Assembly: GCA_026314275.1 (NCBI GenBank)
Contig: CP111109.1
Location: forward strand, 2,976,001-3,040,000
Direction of reading: 5' to 3'
DNA from: JAGOEY01 sp017997515
GTDB lineage: Bacteria; Pseudomonadota; Gammaproteobacteria; Burkholderiales; Burkholderiaceae_C
DNA length: 64,000 nt
Numbering within the stretch: position 1 is the first letter of the stretch; every line of letters begins with the position of its first letter. A model generated the notes under the pieces. The model was given only the letters and a program-made list of their open reading frames with translations, did no database searches and was not told where the DNA came from. Below are positions 23,385-31,966 of the stretch, piece after piece. Both the position numbers and the translations under genes were made by a program.

Positions 23385-23876
23385 ATGGCCAAGAAGGTGC
23401 ATGTCAGCGAAACCCCGGCCACGCAGCTGCTGCGTGCCCACGGGGTGCCGTTCACCGAGCACCCGTATGAATACCTGGAGCACGGCGGCGCGCAGCACAG
23501 CGCCCAGGTGCTGGGGCTGGACCCGTTCACCGTGGTCAAGACGCTGGTGATGCAGGACCAGGACGCCAAACCGCTGCTGGTGCTGATGCACGGCAACCGC
23601 ACCGTCTCCACCAAAAACCTGGCGCGGCAGATTGGCGCCAAATCGGTCGAGCCCTGCAAACCCGAAGTGGCCAACCGGCACAGCGGTTACCTGGTGGGCG
23701 GAACCTCGCCTTTTGGCACTCGGCGTGCCATGCCGGTGTATATCGAAGAGAGTGTTCTCGCGCTGCCCCACATTACCCTCAACGGGGGACGGCGGGGTTA
23801 CCTGGTCGGGCTGGACCCGCAGGTCTGTGTGCAGTTGCTGGGTGCCAAGCCGGTGCAGTGCGCGCTGGAGATGTGA
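23385..23876 (+). CDS. ybaK: YbaK/EbsC-family Cys-tRNA(Pro) deacylase
   Basis: 163 residues from ATG 23385. Proteins of this family hydrolyse Cys-tRNA(Pro) formed by mischarging. Seen: TPATQLLRAHGVPFTEHPYE at the N-terminus and the FTVVKTLVMQ strand with the catalytic Lys. The GYLVGGTSPFGTRRAMPVYI segment contains the conserved GGxSPxG loop. It starts 12 bp after the reductase gene, likely in the same transcript. Confidence 0.93.
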   Translation: MAKKVHVSETPATQLLRAHGVPFTEHPYEYLEHGGAQHSAQVLGLDPFTVVKTLVMQDQDAKPLLVLMHGNRTVSTKNLARQIGAKSVEPCKPEVANRHSGYLVGGTSPFGTRRAMPVYIEESVLALPHITLNGGRRGYLVGLDPQVCVQLLGAKPVQCALEM

Positions 23877-23934
23877 TTCCGGTAGCGGGCCGCGCGGCTG
23901 GCAGAATCCAGCCCTGCATGAAGTTGGAGACATT

Positions 23935-24603
23935 TTGAATTACGCATACCCCCTCCTCGCCGCCGTTGCGGCCTATCTGATCGGTTCCCTGTCGTTTGCG
24001 GTGATCGTGAGCCGTGTGATGGGGCTGAATGACCCACGCACCTACGGCAGCAAAAACCCGGGGGCCACCAACGTGCTGCGCTCGGGCAGCAAGGCCGCCG
24101 CAGTCGTCACCTTGCTGCTGGATGCCGCCAAGGGCTGGTTGCCAGTGGCGCTGGTGCGCTGGTTTGGTGAACCCTACGGCCTGGGCGACGGCACGGTGGC
24201 ATTGGTGGCGCTGGGCGCATTCCTCGGGCACCTCTACCCGGTGTTCTTCCGTTTTCAGGGCGGCAAAGGAGTTGCGACGGCTTTGGGGGTGTTGGTCGGT
24301 ATCGACTGGTTGCTGGGCCTGGCCACAGCCGCCACCTGGCTCATCATTGCCTTCTTTTTTCGCTATTCATCACTCGCTTCGCTGGCCGCCGCTCTGTTTG
24401 CGCCTGTCTATTACCTGATGGCTGGCGGTGTGGCCTGGTACATGGACAAACGTATCCTGGCCGCCATCAGTGTGATGGCCATGCTCCTGTTCTGGCGGCA
24501 CCGCGAAAACATCCAGCGCCTGATCGAAGGCAAAGAGTCGCGCCTGGGCAGCAAGAAGAAACCAGAAGCCCCAGCCACTTCCGCCAAACCCCGCAAAAAA
24601 TAA
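23935..24603 (+). CDS. plsY: Glycerol-3-phosphate acyltransferase PlsY
   Basis: 222 residues, an inner-membrane enzyme that moves an acyl group from acyl phosphate to glycerol-3-phosphate, the first step of phospholipid synthesis. Three PlsY motifs are visible: GSLSFAVIVSR in the first membrane segment, GSKNPGATNVLR, and GHLYPVFFRFQGGKGVAT. Five or so membrane helices follow. The start is taken as TTG 23935 with GGAG about seven bases upstream, because the next ATG lies deep inside the protein. The Lys-rich tail (KKKPEAP, PRKK) is cytoplasmic. Confidence 0.94.
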   Translation: MNYAYPLLAAVAAYLIGSLSFAVIVSRVMGLNDPRTYGSKNPGATNVLRSGSKAAAVVTLLLDAAKGWLPVALVRWFGEPYGLGDGTVALVALGAFLGHLYPVFFRFQGGKGVATALGVLVGIDWLLGLATAATWLIIAFFFRYSSLASLAAALFAPVYYLMAGGVAWYMDKRILAAISVMAMLLFWRHRENIQRLIEGKESRLGSKKKPEAPATSAKPRKK

Positions 24604-24609
24604 ACAGCC

Positions 24610-24740
24610 AAGGGCTGTGAAACAGGCCCGGTGCCCCCTTCCAGCAGACACCGCAGAACCGGCTGCGCCGGGCTGCTGGTGGAGCCCCCTGCAAGGGGGA
24701 AGGAGTAGCGGAACGAAGTCCGCGAAGCCTGGGGGTGTCC
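24610..24740. repeat. Dispersed intergenic repeat, diverged copy
   Basis: The segment with CCCCCTGCAAGGGGG and the following GAAGCCTGGGGGTG is a diverged, inverted relative of the repeats at 31347-31435 and 33305-33420. It lies between the convergent plsY and HD-GYP-like genes and contains a strong hairpin, so it may act as a bidirectional terminator. Confidence 0.55.
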
Positions 24741-25715
24741 CTATTTATTCGCAGCAAAGATGCCAAGCCGCACCATCGTGCGGTGGTCCAGGTCCAGCGG
24801 TACGGCGGACCGGGCCAGTCCGGTCTTGATGCGTGGACCGGTGCTCCGCGCCAGTTGCAGGCGGGGCGGGGTGATGGGGTCGCCATGGGCGTCCATCACG
24901 GTGGCCACCAGCGGCTGGTTGTCTGTTTCGCGGCGGCGCAGAACCACCGCGATATCACCCGTGTCCAGTCGCACAAAGGTGCCGGGTGGCGTCAGCCCCA
25001 CCACCTGCACCAGCGCCTGGCTCACCTCATCATGCGCTGCAGTAATTGTTTTGGCCGATTCGGACGCACTGCCGCCGGGGCGCGACTGCCGGGGGCTGAT
25101 CAGTGCTGCATAACGGTCCACTGTACGCAGCATGTGTGCCAGCCGGGTGGCGGGCGGCAGTTGCCGGAGGTCGGTGCCAGAAACCTTGTGGTCCAGGTGG
25201 TGCGCTGCCACGGTGTCCAGCCACAGCACGTCCCGTACGCCCAGTTGCTCCAGCATCTGGCGTCCGCGAACGGCGTGGGTTTGGATGGCTGCCTGTTGCT
25301 CTGCGGTGGGCCTGTCTTTTTGCAGGGCCAATTCATCCTGCAGTGTGGTCATGGCAATGTTCATTGTCATGGCGGCATACACGAGGTGGATGCGCTCGCT
25401 GGCTGGCAGGGCCAGTTCAACGGCGGTGATGTGGCAGAGTGCCGCACATACCAAAGCGTGTGAGGTGCTGTACCCCATGGTGGAGGTGGATGCCAACTGG
25501 AACAGCAGGTACAGCGATGCATCGGTGTCCTGCTGCAGCAGGGTCTGCATCCAGCGGTCGTATTGCTGCACTTTCAGCACAAATTCCTGCACCTCGAACG
25601 GGTTGCCCAGCAGCACTGCCAAGCCAGACTCCAGGTCAGACCACAGGCTCAACAAGTCTTCGTAGCTGTCGTCGTCAACAGCCTGCGGCAGGTGGGTAGG
25701 GTGGTGCAGTGCCAT
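24741..25715 (-). CDS. Degenerate HD-GYP-domain protein
   Basis: 324 residues. The arrangement YSTSHALVCAALCH, then IQTHAVRGRQMLEQL, TVAAHHLDHKVSG and ATRLAHMLRTVDRYAALISP follows the HD-GYP fold of cyclic-di-GMP phosphodiesterases. The HD pair is missing (MTMNIAM stands where the catalytic HD should be) and the GYP motif is not recognisable. It is therefore more likely a c-di-GMP-related regulator than an active enzyme. The C-terminal 90 residues form a beta-rich domain (FVRLDTGDIAVVLRR). Five bases separate it from the protease gene upstream, so they are probably co-transcribed. Confidence 0.75.
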   Translation of the reverse strand: MALHHPTHLPQAVDDDSYEDLLSLWSDLESGLAVLLGNPFEVQEFVLKVQQYDRWMQTLLQQDTDASLYLLFQLASTSTMGYSTSHALVCAALCHITAVELALPASERIHLVYAAMTMNIAMTTLQDELALQKDRPTAEQQAAIQTHAVRGRQMLEQLGVRDVLWLDTVAAHHLDHKVSGTDLRQLPPATRLAHMLRTVDRYAALISPRQSRPGGSASESAKTITAAHDEVSQALVQVVGLTPPGTFVRLDTGDIAVVLRRRETDNQPLVATVMDAHGDPITPPRLQLARSTGPRIKTGLARSAVPLDLDHRTMVRLGIFAANK

Positions 25716-25720
25716 GGGTG

Positions 25721-26377
25721 TCAGAAGCGTTTTTCCAGCACCATCTGGTCGTTCAGGCGGGTCATCTGGAACTGTGTCAAAAAGCTGTTGCCCAGCAGCA
25801 CATACGGCATGGCCTGGGGTGTGATGACGGCATCCACGTCCCGCAGCTCGACATCACCCACCCGCACCGACGGGAGTTTGATGCGCCAGCCCTGGGCGTT
25901 TCCGTTTGCGGTGCGCAGCGCAATGGGTTGGCCGCTGCGGTAATCGAGGCCCATGCGGTCGGCTTCGGCTGCACCAATGGCGACCGAGGTGGCGCCGGTG
26001 TCCACCAGAAACTGCATGACTTTGCCGTTGACACTGCCCTGGCCGATGAAGTGCCCACCCCCATCGGCGGTCAGCACAATACGCCGTCCCTGGGCCACGG
26101 GGTTTGCCGCGCCTGTGCGTGAAGGTGTTTCTCCCAGTACCAGCGTGTGACGGGCCCCCTGGGCGTCGACCACCGCGCGGTCGGGCGCAACCGATACCAC
26201 CTTGATGCCCAGGTGTGATTCGCCTGCAGCCACCGCCTTGGGGGCTGACCCCTCCACCACCAACAGTGCCTTGCTGCCCAGCACACCGGTGAGCACCACG
26301 TTTTGTGCCTGCGCCAGCCCACACAGCGCCAGGGTGAACGCAGCGATGGTTGTTGGGGGGAGCCGCAAAAAAAACAT
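25721..26377 (-). CDS. Retropepsin-like aspartic protease, exported
   Basis: 218 residues with a signal peptide (TIAAFTLALCGLAQAQ, cleavage near residue 25). The active-site motif FLVDTGATSVAIG lies near residue 127. The downstream YVLLGNSFLTQF has the family's second signature. Single-domain enzymes of this kind dimerise like retroviral protease. Its ATG overlaps the yajQ stop by one base (TGATG), so it is translated after yajQ. Confidence 0.9.
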   Translation of the reverse strand: MFFLRLPPTTIAAFTLALCGLAQAQNVVLTGVLGSKALLVVEGSAPKAVAAGESHLGIKVVSVAPDRAVVDAQGARHTLVLGETPSRTGAANPVAQGRRIVLTADGGGHFIGQGSVNGKVMQFLVDTGATSVAIGAAEADRMGLDYRSGQPIALRTANGNAQGWRIKLPSVRVGDVELRDVDAVITPQAMPYVLLGNSFLTQFQMTRLNDQMVLEKRF

Positions 26378-26862
26378 CAGTCGCGGAAGTTGTTGAAGCT
26401 CAGGGGCATGTCGGCAATGTCCTTGCGGATCAGTGCCATGGCTGCCTGCAGGTCGTCGCGTTTGGCGCCAGTGATACGCACGGCGTCCCCCTGGATGGCC
26501 GCTTGCACCTTGAGTTTGCTGTCTTTCACCAGGCGCTGGATCTTCTTGGCCAGCTCGGCCTCGATGCCGTTGCGCACCTTGATGACCTGTTTAACCTTGT
26601 CACCGCCCATTTTCTGGGAGTCACCAATGTCCAGGAAGCGCACATCCACTTCCTGCTTGGTGAGCTTGTTGCGCAGCACGTCCTGGATCTGGTCGAGCTG
26701 GAACTCGGCGTCCCCAATGAGGGTGATGTCCTTGTCTTTCAGTTCGATGGAGGCAGCGGTGCCCTTGAAGTCAAAGCGGGTACCGATTTCTTTGGAGGTG
26801 TTTTCGACCGCATTTTTGACCTTGACGAGGTCGGCTTCACAAACGGTATCAAAAGTAGGCAT
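26377..26862 (-). CDS. yajQ: YajQ family nucleotide-binding protein
   Basis: 161 residues, full length for the family: MPTFDTVCEADLVKVKNAVE at the start and LVKDSKLKVQAAIQGDAVRI in the second half. YajQ-type proteins bind nucleotides; in some bacteria they bind cyclic-di-GMP and act as regulators. The neighbour two genes down is an HD-GYP-like protein, which fits a signalling cluster, though this is inference. Divergent from murB with about 50 bp between starts. Confidence 0.95.
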   Translation of the reverse strand: MPTFDTVCEADLVKVKNAVENTSKEIGTRFDFKGTAASIELKDKDITLIGDAEFQLDQIQDVLRNKLTKQEVDVRFLDIGDSQKMGGDKVKQVIKVRNGIEAELAKKIQRLVKDSKLKVQAAIQGDAVRITGAKRDDLQAAMALIRKDIADMPLSFNNFRD

Positions 26863-26915
26863 GGTTCATTCGTCTCAGAGAGGTTTTGAAAGTGTCGGGT
26901 GCGACAATCCTGCCC

Positions 26916-27989
26916 ATGTTAGTCGAGAAAAATGTTCCCCTCCAGCCCTGGAATACCTTTGGTATTGTGGCCCGCGCCCACCAACTGGTGCGTGTGCGCA
27001 GCGAAGCCGATATACAGGCGCTGATGACCTCCCCCTCCATTGCGACATTGCCCAAATTTGTGCTGGGCGGGGGCAGCAACATCGTGATCACCGGAGATGT
27101 CAAACCCCTGGTGCTGAAGGTCGAGATCATGGGCCGTCGCCTGGTGGAGACCACCCCAAAGGCCTGGGTTGTCGAGGCGGGTGCGGGCGAGAATTGGCAT
27201 GCGTTTGTGGAGTGGACGCTGCAGCAAGGGTTCCCGGGGCTGGAGAGCCTGGCGCTGATTCCCGGCACAGTGGGCGCCTCCCCGGTGCAAAACATCGGGG
27301 CCTACGGCGTGGAATTACAAGACCGCTTCCATTCACTCGACGCGGTGGATTTGCAAACCGGCCAGAGCTTCACGCTGAATGCCGCCCAGTGCGCATTTGG
27401 CTACCGGGACTCGGTGTTCAAACATGCGGCTGCCGAAGGTGACGACGGTGTGCTGCGCGGCCACGGCCTGCGTGGGCGGGCGCTCATCACGCGGGTGCGG
27501 TTTCATCTGCCCCGGCCCTGGAAGCCGGTGCTGGGGTATGCCGACATCGAGCGTAAACAGGCAGAGCTGGGGGTGGACAGCCCCAGCGCACAGCAGCTGT
27601 TTGACTGGATCTGCGAGATCCGGCGCGCCAAGTTGCCCGACCCCACCGTGGTTGGCAACGCGGGCAGTTTTTTCAAAAACCCGACGGTGAGCGCAGAGCA
27701 ATGCGCCGACATCATTGCCCGCGAGCCGCGTATCGTGCACTACCCCATGGCCGACGGCAGCATCAAGCTGGCGGCAGGCTGGCTCATCGACGCCTGTGGC
27801 TGGAAGGGGAAGTCGGTGGGAAACGCCAGTGTGTACGAAAAGCAGGCACTGGTGCTGGTCAACAAAGGTATTGCCGACCCCGCCACCTGCGCCACTGGTG
27901 GCGAGGTGATGACTTTGGCCAAAGCGATCCAGACCAGCGTGTACGAACGCTTCGGCATCCGCCTGGAGCCAGAACCCGTGGTGGTGTGA
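26916..27989 (+). CDS. murB: UDP-N-acetylenolpyruvoylglucosamine reductase
   Basis: 357 residues, cytoplasmic flavoenzyme that makes UDP-MurNAc for peptidoglycan. Seen: the FAD site FVLGGGSNIVITGD, the LIPGTVGASPVQNIGAYG segment and GNAGSFFKNP with the catalytic Ser. The length matches the long (type I, E. coli-like) MurB. Start taken at ATG 26916 (MLVEKNVPLQPWNTFG); a TTG 30 bases upstream is open but not family-like. Confidence 0.97.
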   Translation: MLVEKNVPLQPWNTFGIVARAHQLVRVRSEADIQALMTSPSIATLPKFVLGGGSNIVITGDVKPLVLKVEIMGRRLVETTPKAWVVEAGAGENWHAFVEWTLQQGFPGLESLALIPGTVGASPVQNIGAYGVELQDRFHSLDAVDLQTGQSFTLNAAQCAFGYRDSVFKHAAAEGDDGVLRGHGLRGRALITRVRFHLPRPWKPVLGYADIERKQAELGVDSPSAQQLFDWICEIRRAKLPDPTVVGNAGSFFKNPTVSAEQCADIIAREPRIVHYPMADGSIKLAAGWLIDACGWKGKSVGNASVYEKQALVLVNKGIADPATCATGGEVMTLAKAIQTSVYERFGIRLEPEPVVV

Positions 27990-27990
27990 G

Positions 27991-28794
27991 GTGAGCCTGT
28001 TGCACCTGAACTTCCGCCAGCGCATCTTTGCGTTGGTGTGGCTGCGCCGCCTGCTGTGGCTGCCGCCGCTGGTGATGGTGTCGCGCTGGCAGACCTGGCC
28101 TTTCCTGGCAATTCTGACGGTGGTGCTGGTGCTTCTGTTGGTGGCTGCATTAAAAGCCTGGGAGCAAAGCCTGCGCCGCCGCTTTATCCGCGAGGCCGAG
28201 TTGCCCCGTTTCCTGGCCGCCAAAATCCGTGAAGTCCGCCCGGACTTGAGTGTGCGTGACAGCGATCTGGTGCTGCATGGGCTGCGGCAGTTCTTTCTGG
28301 CGCACCTGCGCAGCGGGCGGCAGTTTGTGGGAATGCCGTCCAAGGTGGTGGACACCGCCTGGCATGCGTTCATCCTGCACACCCAGGGCTACCAGCGCTG
28401 GTGTGATGCTGCCTTTGGCCGCTTGCTGCACCACACACCTGCAGAGGTGCTGGGGCGTGATGCCAAGCGCAACGACGGCCTGCGCCGCACCTGGTACTGG
28501 GCCTGCCGTGAGGAAAGTATTGATCCGCGCCAGCCCAGCCGTCTGCCGCTGCTGTTTGCGCTGGACACCAAACTGGGTATTGCGGGCGGCTTCCACTACG
28601 TGCCCGACTGCGACGCAACGGCGCGGCACGATGGCTCGGGCGCACACTGCGGTAGCAGTTTTGGCGACTCCAGCAGCGGCAGCGGAGACGCAGGCGGGCT
28701 GGGTGGCAGTGAGTCGTCCAGCAGCGGGGACGCCCCCTCAGGCGATGGCGGCAGCGGCTGTGGAGGAGGGTGCGGTGGTGGGGGCGGAGATTGA
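27991..28794 (+). CDS. Glycine-rich-domain (GRDP-like) membrane protein with Ser/Gly/Cys tail
   Basis: 267 residues from a GTG start one base after the murB stop. One membrane segment near residues 37-54 (WPFLAILTVVLVLLLVAALK) is followed by a soluble domain. That domain has the GRDP hallmark MPSKVVDTAWHAFILHTQGY, seen in a family of unknown function in bacteria and plants. The last 50 residues are almost only Gly, Ser, Asp and Cys (CGGGCGGGGGD at the end). Probably co-expressed with murB. Role unknown. Confidence 0.8.
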   Translation: MSLLHLNFRQRIFALVWLRRLLWLPPLVMVSRWQTWPFLAILTVVLVLLLVAALKAWEQSLRRRFIREAELPRFLAAKIREVRPDLSVRDSDLVLHGLRQFFLAHLRSGRQFVGMPSKVVDTAWHAFILHTQGYQRWCDAAFGRLLHHTPAEVLGRDAKRNDGLRRTWYWACREESIDPRQPSRLPLLFALDTKLGIAGGFHYVPDCDATARHDGSGAHCGSSFGDSSSGSGDAGGLGGSESSSSGDAPSGDGGSGCGGGCGGGGGD

Positions 28795-28847
28795 TAAAAA
28801 TGGCCTCCAGTGCCCTGTCCACGTGCATATGCTGCTATCAAAAATGA

Positions 28848-28880
28848 AAAAGCCAGCCCGCTTAGCGGACTGGCTTTTTT
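28848..28880. terminator. Bidirectional terminator between the GRDP-like gene and ppnP
   Basis: AAAGCCAG...CTGGCTTT hairpin with an A run before and a T run after, between two convergent genes. Confidence 0.8.
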
Positions 28881-28899
28881 GTATGCAGCAGGTGCTGAA

Positions 28900-29217
28900 T
28901 CAGGCGAAGTGGCAGATGTAGTGGTACGCCTCGGTCACACGGATGTCGAACGACGAATTCGCGGGAACGCTGAAAGACTCACCCGCCTTGGATGCCACCC
29001 AGGCATCCGTGCCGGCCAGCCGGTATTCGCAGGCACCGGCCACACATTCCATGATTTCGGCCGCGCCGGTGTTGAAGGTCAGCGTGGCGGGCAGCACCAC
29101 ACCCACACTCTTCTTGGTGCCGTCAGCCAGCGTGAAGCCATGACTCACACACTTGCCGTCGAAGTAGACATTGGCTTTGGTGGTGAGTGCAACGTTGTCG
29201 ATTTTTTCGGTGGTCAT
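28900..29217 (-). CDS. ppnP: Pyrimidine/purine nucleoside phosphorylase
   Basis: 105 residues, the full size of this cupin-fold enzyme, which phosphorolyses several nucleosides. Seen: NVYFDGKCVSHGFTLADGTK, VGVVLPATLTFNTGAAEIME and the C-terminal SFDIRVTEAYHYICHF. Monocistronic; the stop lies shortly after the terminator at 28848-28880. Confidence 0.95.
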   Translation of the reverse strand: MTTEKIDNVALTTKANVYFDGKCVSHGFTLADGTKKSVGVVLPATLTFNTGAAEIMECVAGACEYRLAGTDAWVASKAGESFSVPANSSFDIRVTEAYHYICHFA

Positions 29218-29287
29218 GGTCAGGGTGTTTTCGTACAGATTCGGGTGAAAACCAGGGCGCTGCGGCCCTGGGGATGGCCTGCAAGGC

Positions 29288-30622
29288 TCAGTCTTTGCCC
29301 TTGAGCTGGGGCAGTACCGTGCCGGGGCCGGTGGTCAGCAGGCCCACATTCGCGTAGGTGGCCAGCTTGGCGCGGGTGTCCACGATGTCCAGGTTGCGCA
29401 TCGTCAGCTGGCCAATACGGTCCAGTGGCGAGAACGGTGCGTCTTCCACCTTTTCCATCGACAAACGCTCGGGGTGGTAGGTCAGGTTGGGCGACTCGGT
29501 GTTCAGCAGCGAATAGTCGTTGCCACGGCGCAGCTCCAGCGTGACGGTGCCGGTGACAGCGCGCGCCACCCAGCGCTGGGCGGTTTCGCGCAGCATGATG
29601 GCCTGCGGGTCGAACCAGCGGCCCTGGTACAGCAGGCGGCCCAGCTTCAGGCCGTTCATGCGGTACTGCTCGATGGTGTCTTCGTTGTGGATGCCGGTCA
29701 CCAGGCGCTCGTAGGCGATGTGCAGCAGCGCCAGGCCCGGTGCTTCGTAGATGCCACGGCTCTTGGCCTCGATGATGCGGTTCTCGATCTGGTCGCTCAT
29801 GCCCAGGCCATGGCGGCCACCGATGCGGTTGGCTTCGAGGATCAGGGTCACGGGGTCGCTGTACTCGACGCCGTTCAGGGCGACGGGCTGGCCTTCCTCG
29901 AAGCGCACGGACACTTCTTCCGCCTTCACCTGTACATCGTCCTTCCAGAACGCAACACCCATGATCGGGTTCACGATGCGGATGCCGCTGTTCAAAAACT
30001 CCAGGTCCTTGGCCTCGTGCGTGGCACCCAGCATGTTGCTGTCGGTGCTGTAGGCCTTTTCGGCACTCATCTTGTAGCCAAAACCGTGCTGGGTCATGAA
30101 GGCCGACATTTCAGCGCGGCCGCCGAGTTCGTCGATGAACAGCTGGTCGAGCCAGGGCTTGTAGATCTTGAGCGAGGGGTTGGTCAGCAGGCCGTAGCGG
30201 TAAAAACGCTCGATGTCGTTGCCCTTGAAGGTGCTGCCGTCGCCCCAGATGTTGACGTCGTCTTCCTTCATCGCCGACACCAGCATGGTGCCCGTGACAG
30301 CACGGCCCAGGGGGGTCGTGTTGAAGTAGGTGACACCGGCGGTGCTGACGTGGAAGGCACCGGCCTGCAGTGCGGCGATGCCTTCATGCGCCAGCTGCGT
30401 GCGGCAGTCGATCAGGCGGGCCTTTTCGGCACCGTATTCCATCGCTTTGCGGGGGATTTCGTCGTAATCAGGCTCGTCGGGCTGGCCCAGATTGGCGGTG
30501 TAAGCGTAGGGCGTTGCGCCCTTGAGCTTCATCCAGTGGAGCGCTGCGCTGGTGTCCAGGCCGCCGGAAAATGCGATGCCGACCTTTTGGCCGACGGGGA
30601 GGTGTTGGAGGATGGTTGCCAT
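29288..30622 (-). CDS. argG: Argininosuccinate synthase
   Basis: 444 residues from ATG 30622 (MATILQHLPVGQKVGIAFSG). It joins citrulline and aspartate using ATP in arginine synthesis. The PP-loop SGGLDTSAALHWM binds ATP. The length and sequence (GDGSTFKGNDIERFYRYGLL) are of the long E. coli-type subfamily. A longer frame upstream begins inside the neighbouring spacer and is not family-like. Confidence 0.97.
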   Translation of the reverse strand: MATILQHLPVGQKVGIAFSGGLDTSAALHWMKLKGATPYAYTANLGQPDEPDYDEIPRKAMEYGAEKARLIDCRTQLAHEGIAALQAGAFHVSTAGVTYFNTTPLGRAVTGTMLVSAMKEDDVNIWGDGSTFKGNDIERFYRYGLLTNPSLKIYKPWLDQLFIDELGGRAEMSAFMTQHGFGYKMSAEKAYSTDSNMLGATHEAKDLEFLNSGIRIVNPIMGVAFWKDDVQVKAEEVSVRFEEGQPVALNGVEYSDPVTLILEANRIGGRHGLGMSDQIENRIIEAKSRGIYEAPGLALLHIAYERLVTGIHNEDTIEQYRMNGLKLGRLLYQGRWFDPQAIMLRETAQRWVARAVTGTVTLELRRGNDYSLLNTESPNLTYHPERLSMEKVEDAPFSPLDRIGQLTMRNLDIVDTRAKLATYANVGLLTTGPGTVLPQLKGKD

Positions 30623-30671
30623 GGGCGGGAATTGTAGGGGACTGGCCCACCCCCTCCGGCGCATCCTGCCC

Positions 30672-31316
30672 TCAGCGCCAGTGGCGGGGCCCTGTGGAGT
30701 AACCCAGGTCCACAGACACCCCTACCGGCGGATAGCTGGGCTGCATGTACACCGGCCGGGGGTACGACGGTGCATACACCGGGGCCGGGGCGGCGTATGT
30801 GGGGGCATAAGTGGGTGCGTAGGTCGCCGCCTGCGGGTTGTCCATGGGGGCGGAGCCCACAGGCGTCACCTGCACCGGAATCTGCGGGCCGGGGTCGTAG
30901 CTGGTCTGAGTGCTGTACTGCCGCCCGGCGTATTCATACACCACGGTGTAACCCATGGTGCGGTTTTCGAGGTAGGTCTGGGTGCTGCAGTGCTGCACGT
31001 TCTGGGCATAACCGGGGGCGCGGCCTTCAATCTGGTCACCGGCCACTGCGCCGCCAAAAGCCCCCACCATGGTGGCCAGCGACTTGCCGCTGCCGCCGCC
31101 CACAGTGTGGCCCAACACGCCACCCACCAGCGCACCCAACAAGGCACCGCCGCCGCTGGAACGCGGCTGCTGCACGACGGTTTCGTTGTTGCAGATCTGG
31201 CGCGGCACACCCACCTGCTGCACGATGGGCGTGGCGGAGATGACGTTGCCCATTTCCTGGGCGGCGCACAGCCCGGCGGTGCCTGCCAGCAGTGTGCAAA
31301 GAATGATTTTCTTCAT
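30672..31316 (-). CDS. Glycine-zipper 2TM-domain outer-membrane protein
   Basis: 214 residues with signal peptide MKKIILCTLLAGTAGLCAAQ. The central GGGALLGALVGGVLGHTVGG and the following AGDQIEGR form the glycine-zipper (Rick_17kDa-type) helix pair. The C-terminal part is repetitive in Tyr, Ala and Pro (ATYAPTYAPTYAAPAPVYAP). Such proteins sit in the cell envelope; their role is poorly defined. Single gene flanked by argG and a dispersed repeat. Confidence 0.85.
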   Translation of the reverse strand: MKKIILCTLLAGTAGLCAAQEMGNVISATPIVQQVGVPRQICNNETVVQQPRSSGGGALLGALVGGVLGHTVGGGSGKSLATMVGAFGGAVAGDQIEGRAPGYAQNVQHCSTQTYLENRTMGYTVVYEYAGRQYSTQTSYDPGPQIPVQVTPVGSAPMDNPQAATYAPTYAPTYAAPAPVYAPSYPRPVYMQPSYPPVGVSVDLGYSTGPRHWR

Positions 31317-31346
31317 GATCTGACCCTTTCAGCGCTTGATGTGAAA

Positions 31347-31435
31347 CACCCCCGAAGCGCCTTCGGCGCCTCCCCCTCAAGGGGGCGCACCCAGTGGCCT
31401 GGCAGAGCCAGTTCCACGGGTGCCCTGGTAAAGAC
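31347..31435 (+). repeat. Dispersed intergenic repeat, copy 1
   Basis: Contains CGAAGCGCCTTCGGCGCCTC and CCCCTCAAGGGGGCGCACCC, then CAGTGGCCTGGC and CCAGTTCCACGGGTGCCCTG. It is near-identical to 33305-33420 and related to 24610-24740. All copies are intergenic and palindromic, like REP-type elements of this bacterial group. Confidence 0.75.
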
Positions 31436-31549
31436 ATGCCCACCTCACGCGGCGTGTTTCATCGTCCGGGGGGAATCGTGCTTCATTTTACGAAGCGGGC
31501 GCTGCGGCGGCTTTCCGCCAGGTAAAGCCGACGTAACAGTCTGTGGCGG

Positions 31550-31918
31550 TCAGGCAGCGCGTGCCGCCCAGGCCGCAGCGTCAAAACCCACGGTGATGTT
31601 GCTGCTGTCTGCCGACCACTGCACTACCGGGCGTTTGACCACACTCGCATGTGTTTGCATCACGGCCTGGGCGGATGCGGCATCGGTGACGCTGGCCTGG
31701 GTGGCTGCGTCCAGCGTGCGCCAGGTCGTGCCTTTGCGGTTGAGCAGCTTTTCCCAGCCCACAGCGTCAGTCCATTGCGCCAGCAGGTCGGGCGGGACAC
31801 CGTGTTTCTTGAAATCGTGAAAGTGGTAGGGCAGCCCGGCTGCATCGAGCCAGGCACGGGCTTTTTTGACGGTGTCGCAGTTGGGAATGCCAAAAACAGT
31901 AATGGGCGGGGTATTCAT
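31550..31918 (-). CDS. ArsC/Spx-family thioredoxin-fold protein
   Basis: 122 residues from ATG 31918. ITVFGIPNCDTVKKARAWLD is the YffB/ArsC-like N-terminal motif with a single active-site Cys, followed by KGTTWRTLD and the C-terminal VVKRPVVQW region. Similar to the YffB branch, which uses glutathione; real arsenate reduction is not implied. Divergent from folC with 48 bp between starts. Confidence 0.88.
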   Translation of the reverse strand: MNTPPITVFGIPNCDTVKKARAWLDAAGLPYHFHDFKKHGVPPDLLAQWTDAVGWEKLLNRKGTTWRTLDAATQASVTDAASAQAVMQTHASVVKRPVVQWSADSSNITVGFDAAAWAARAA

Positions 31919-31966
31919 GGGGGGCAATCATCCCCGATCACAAGCTGGGCGACAATTCCGCCCTCT

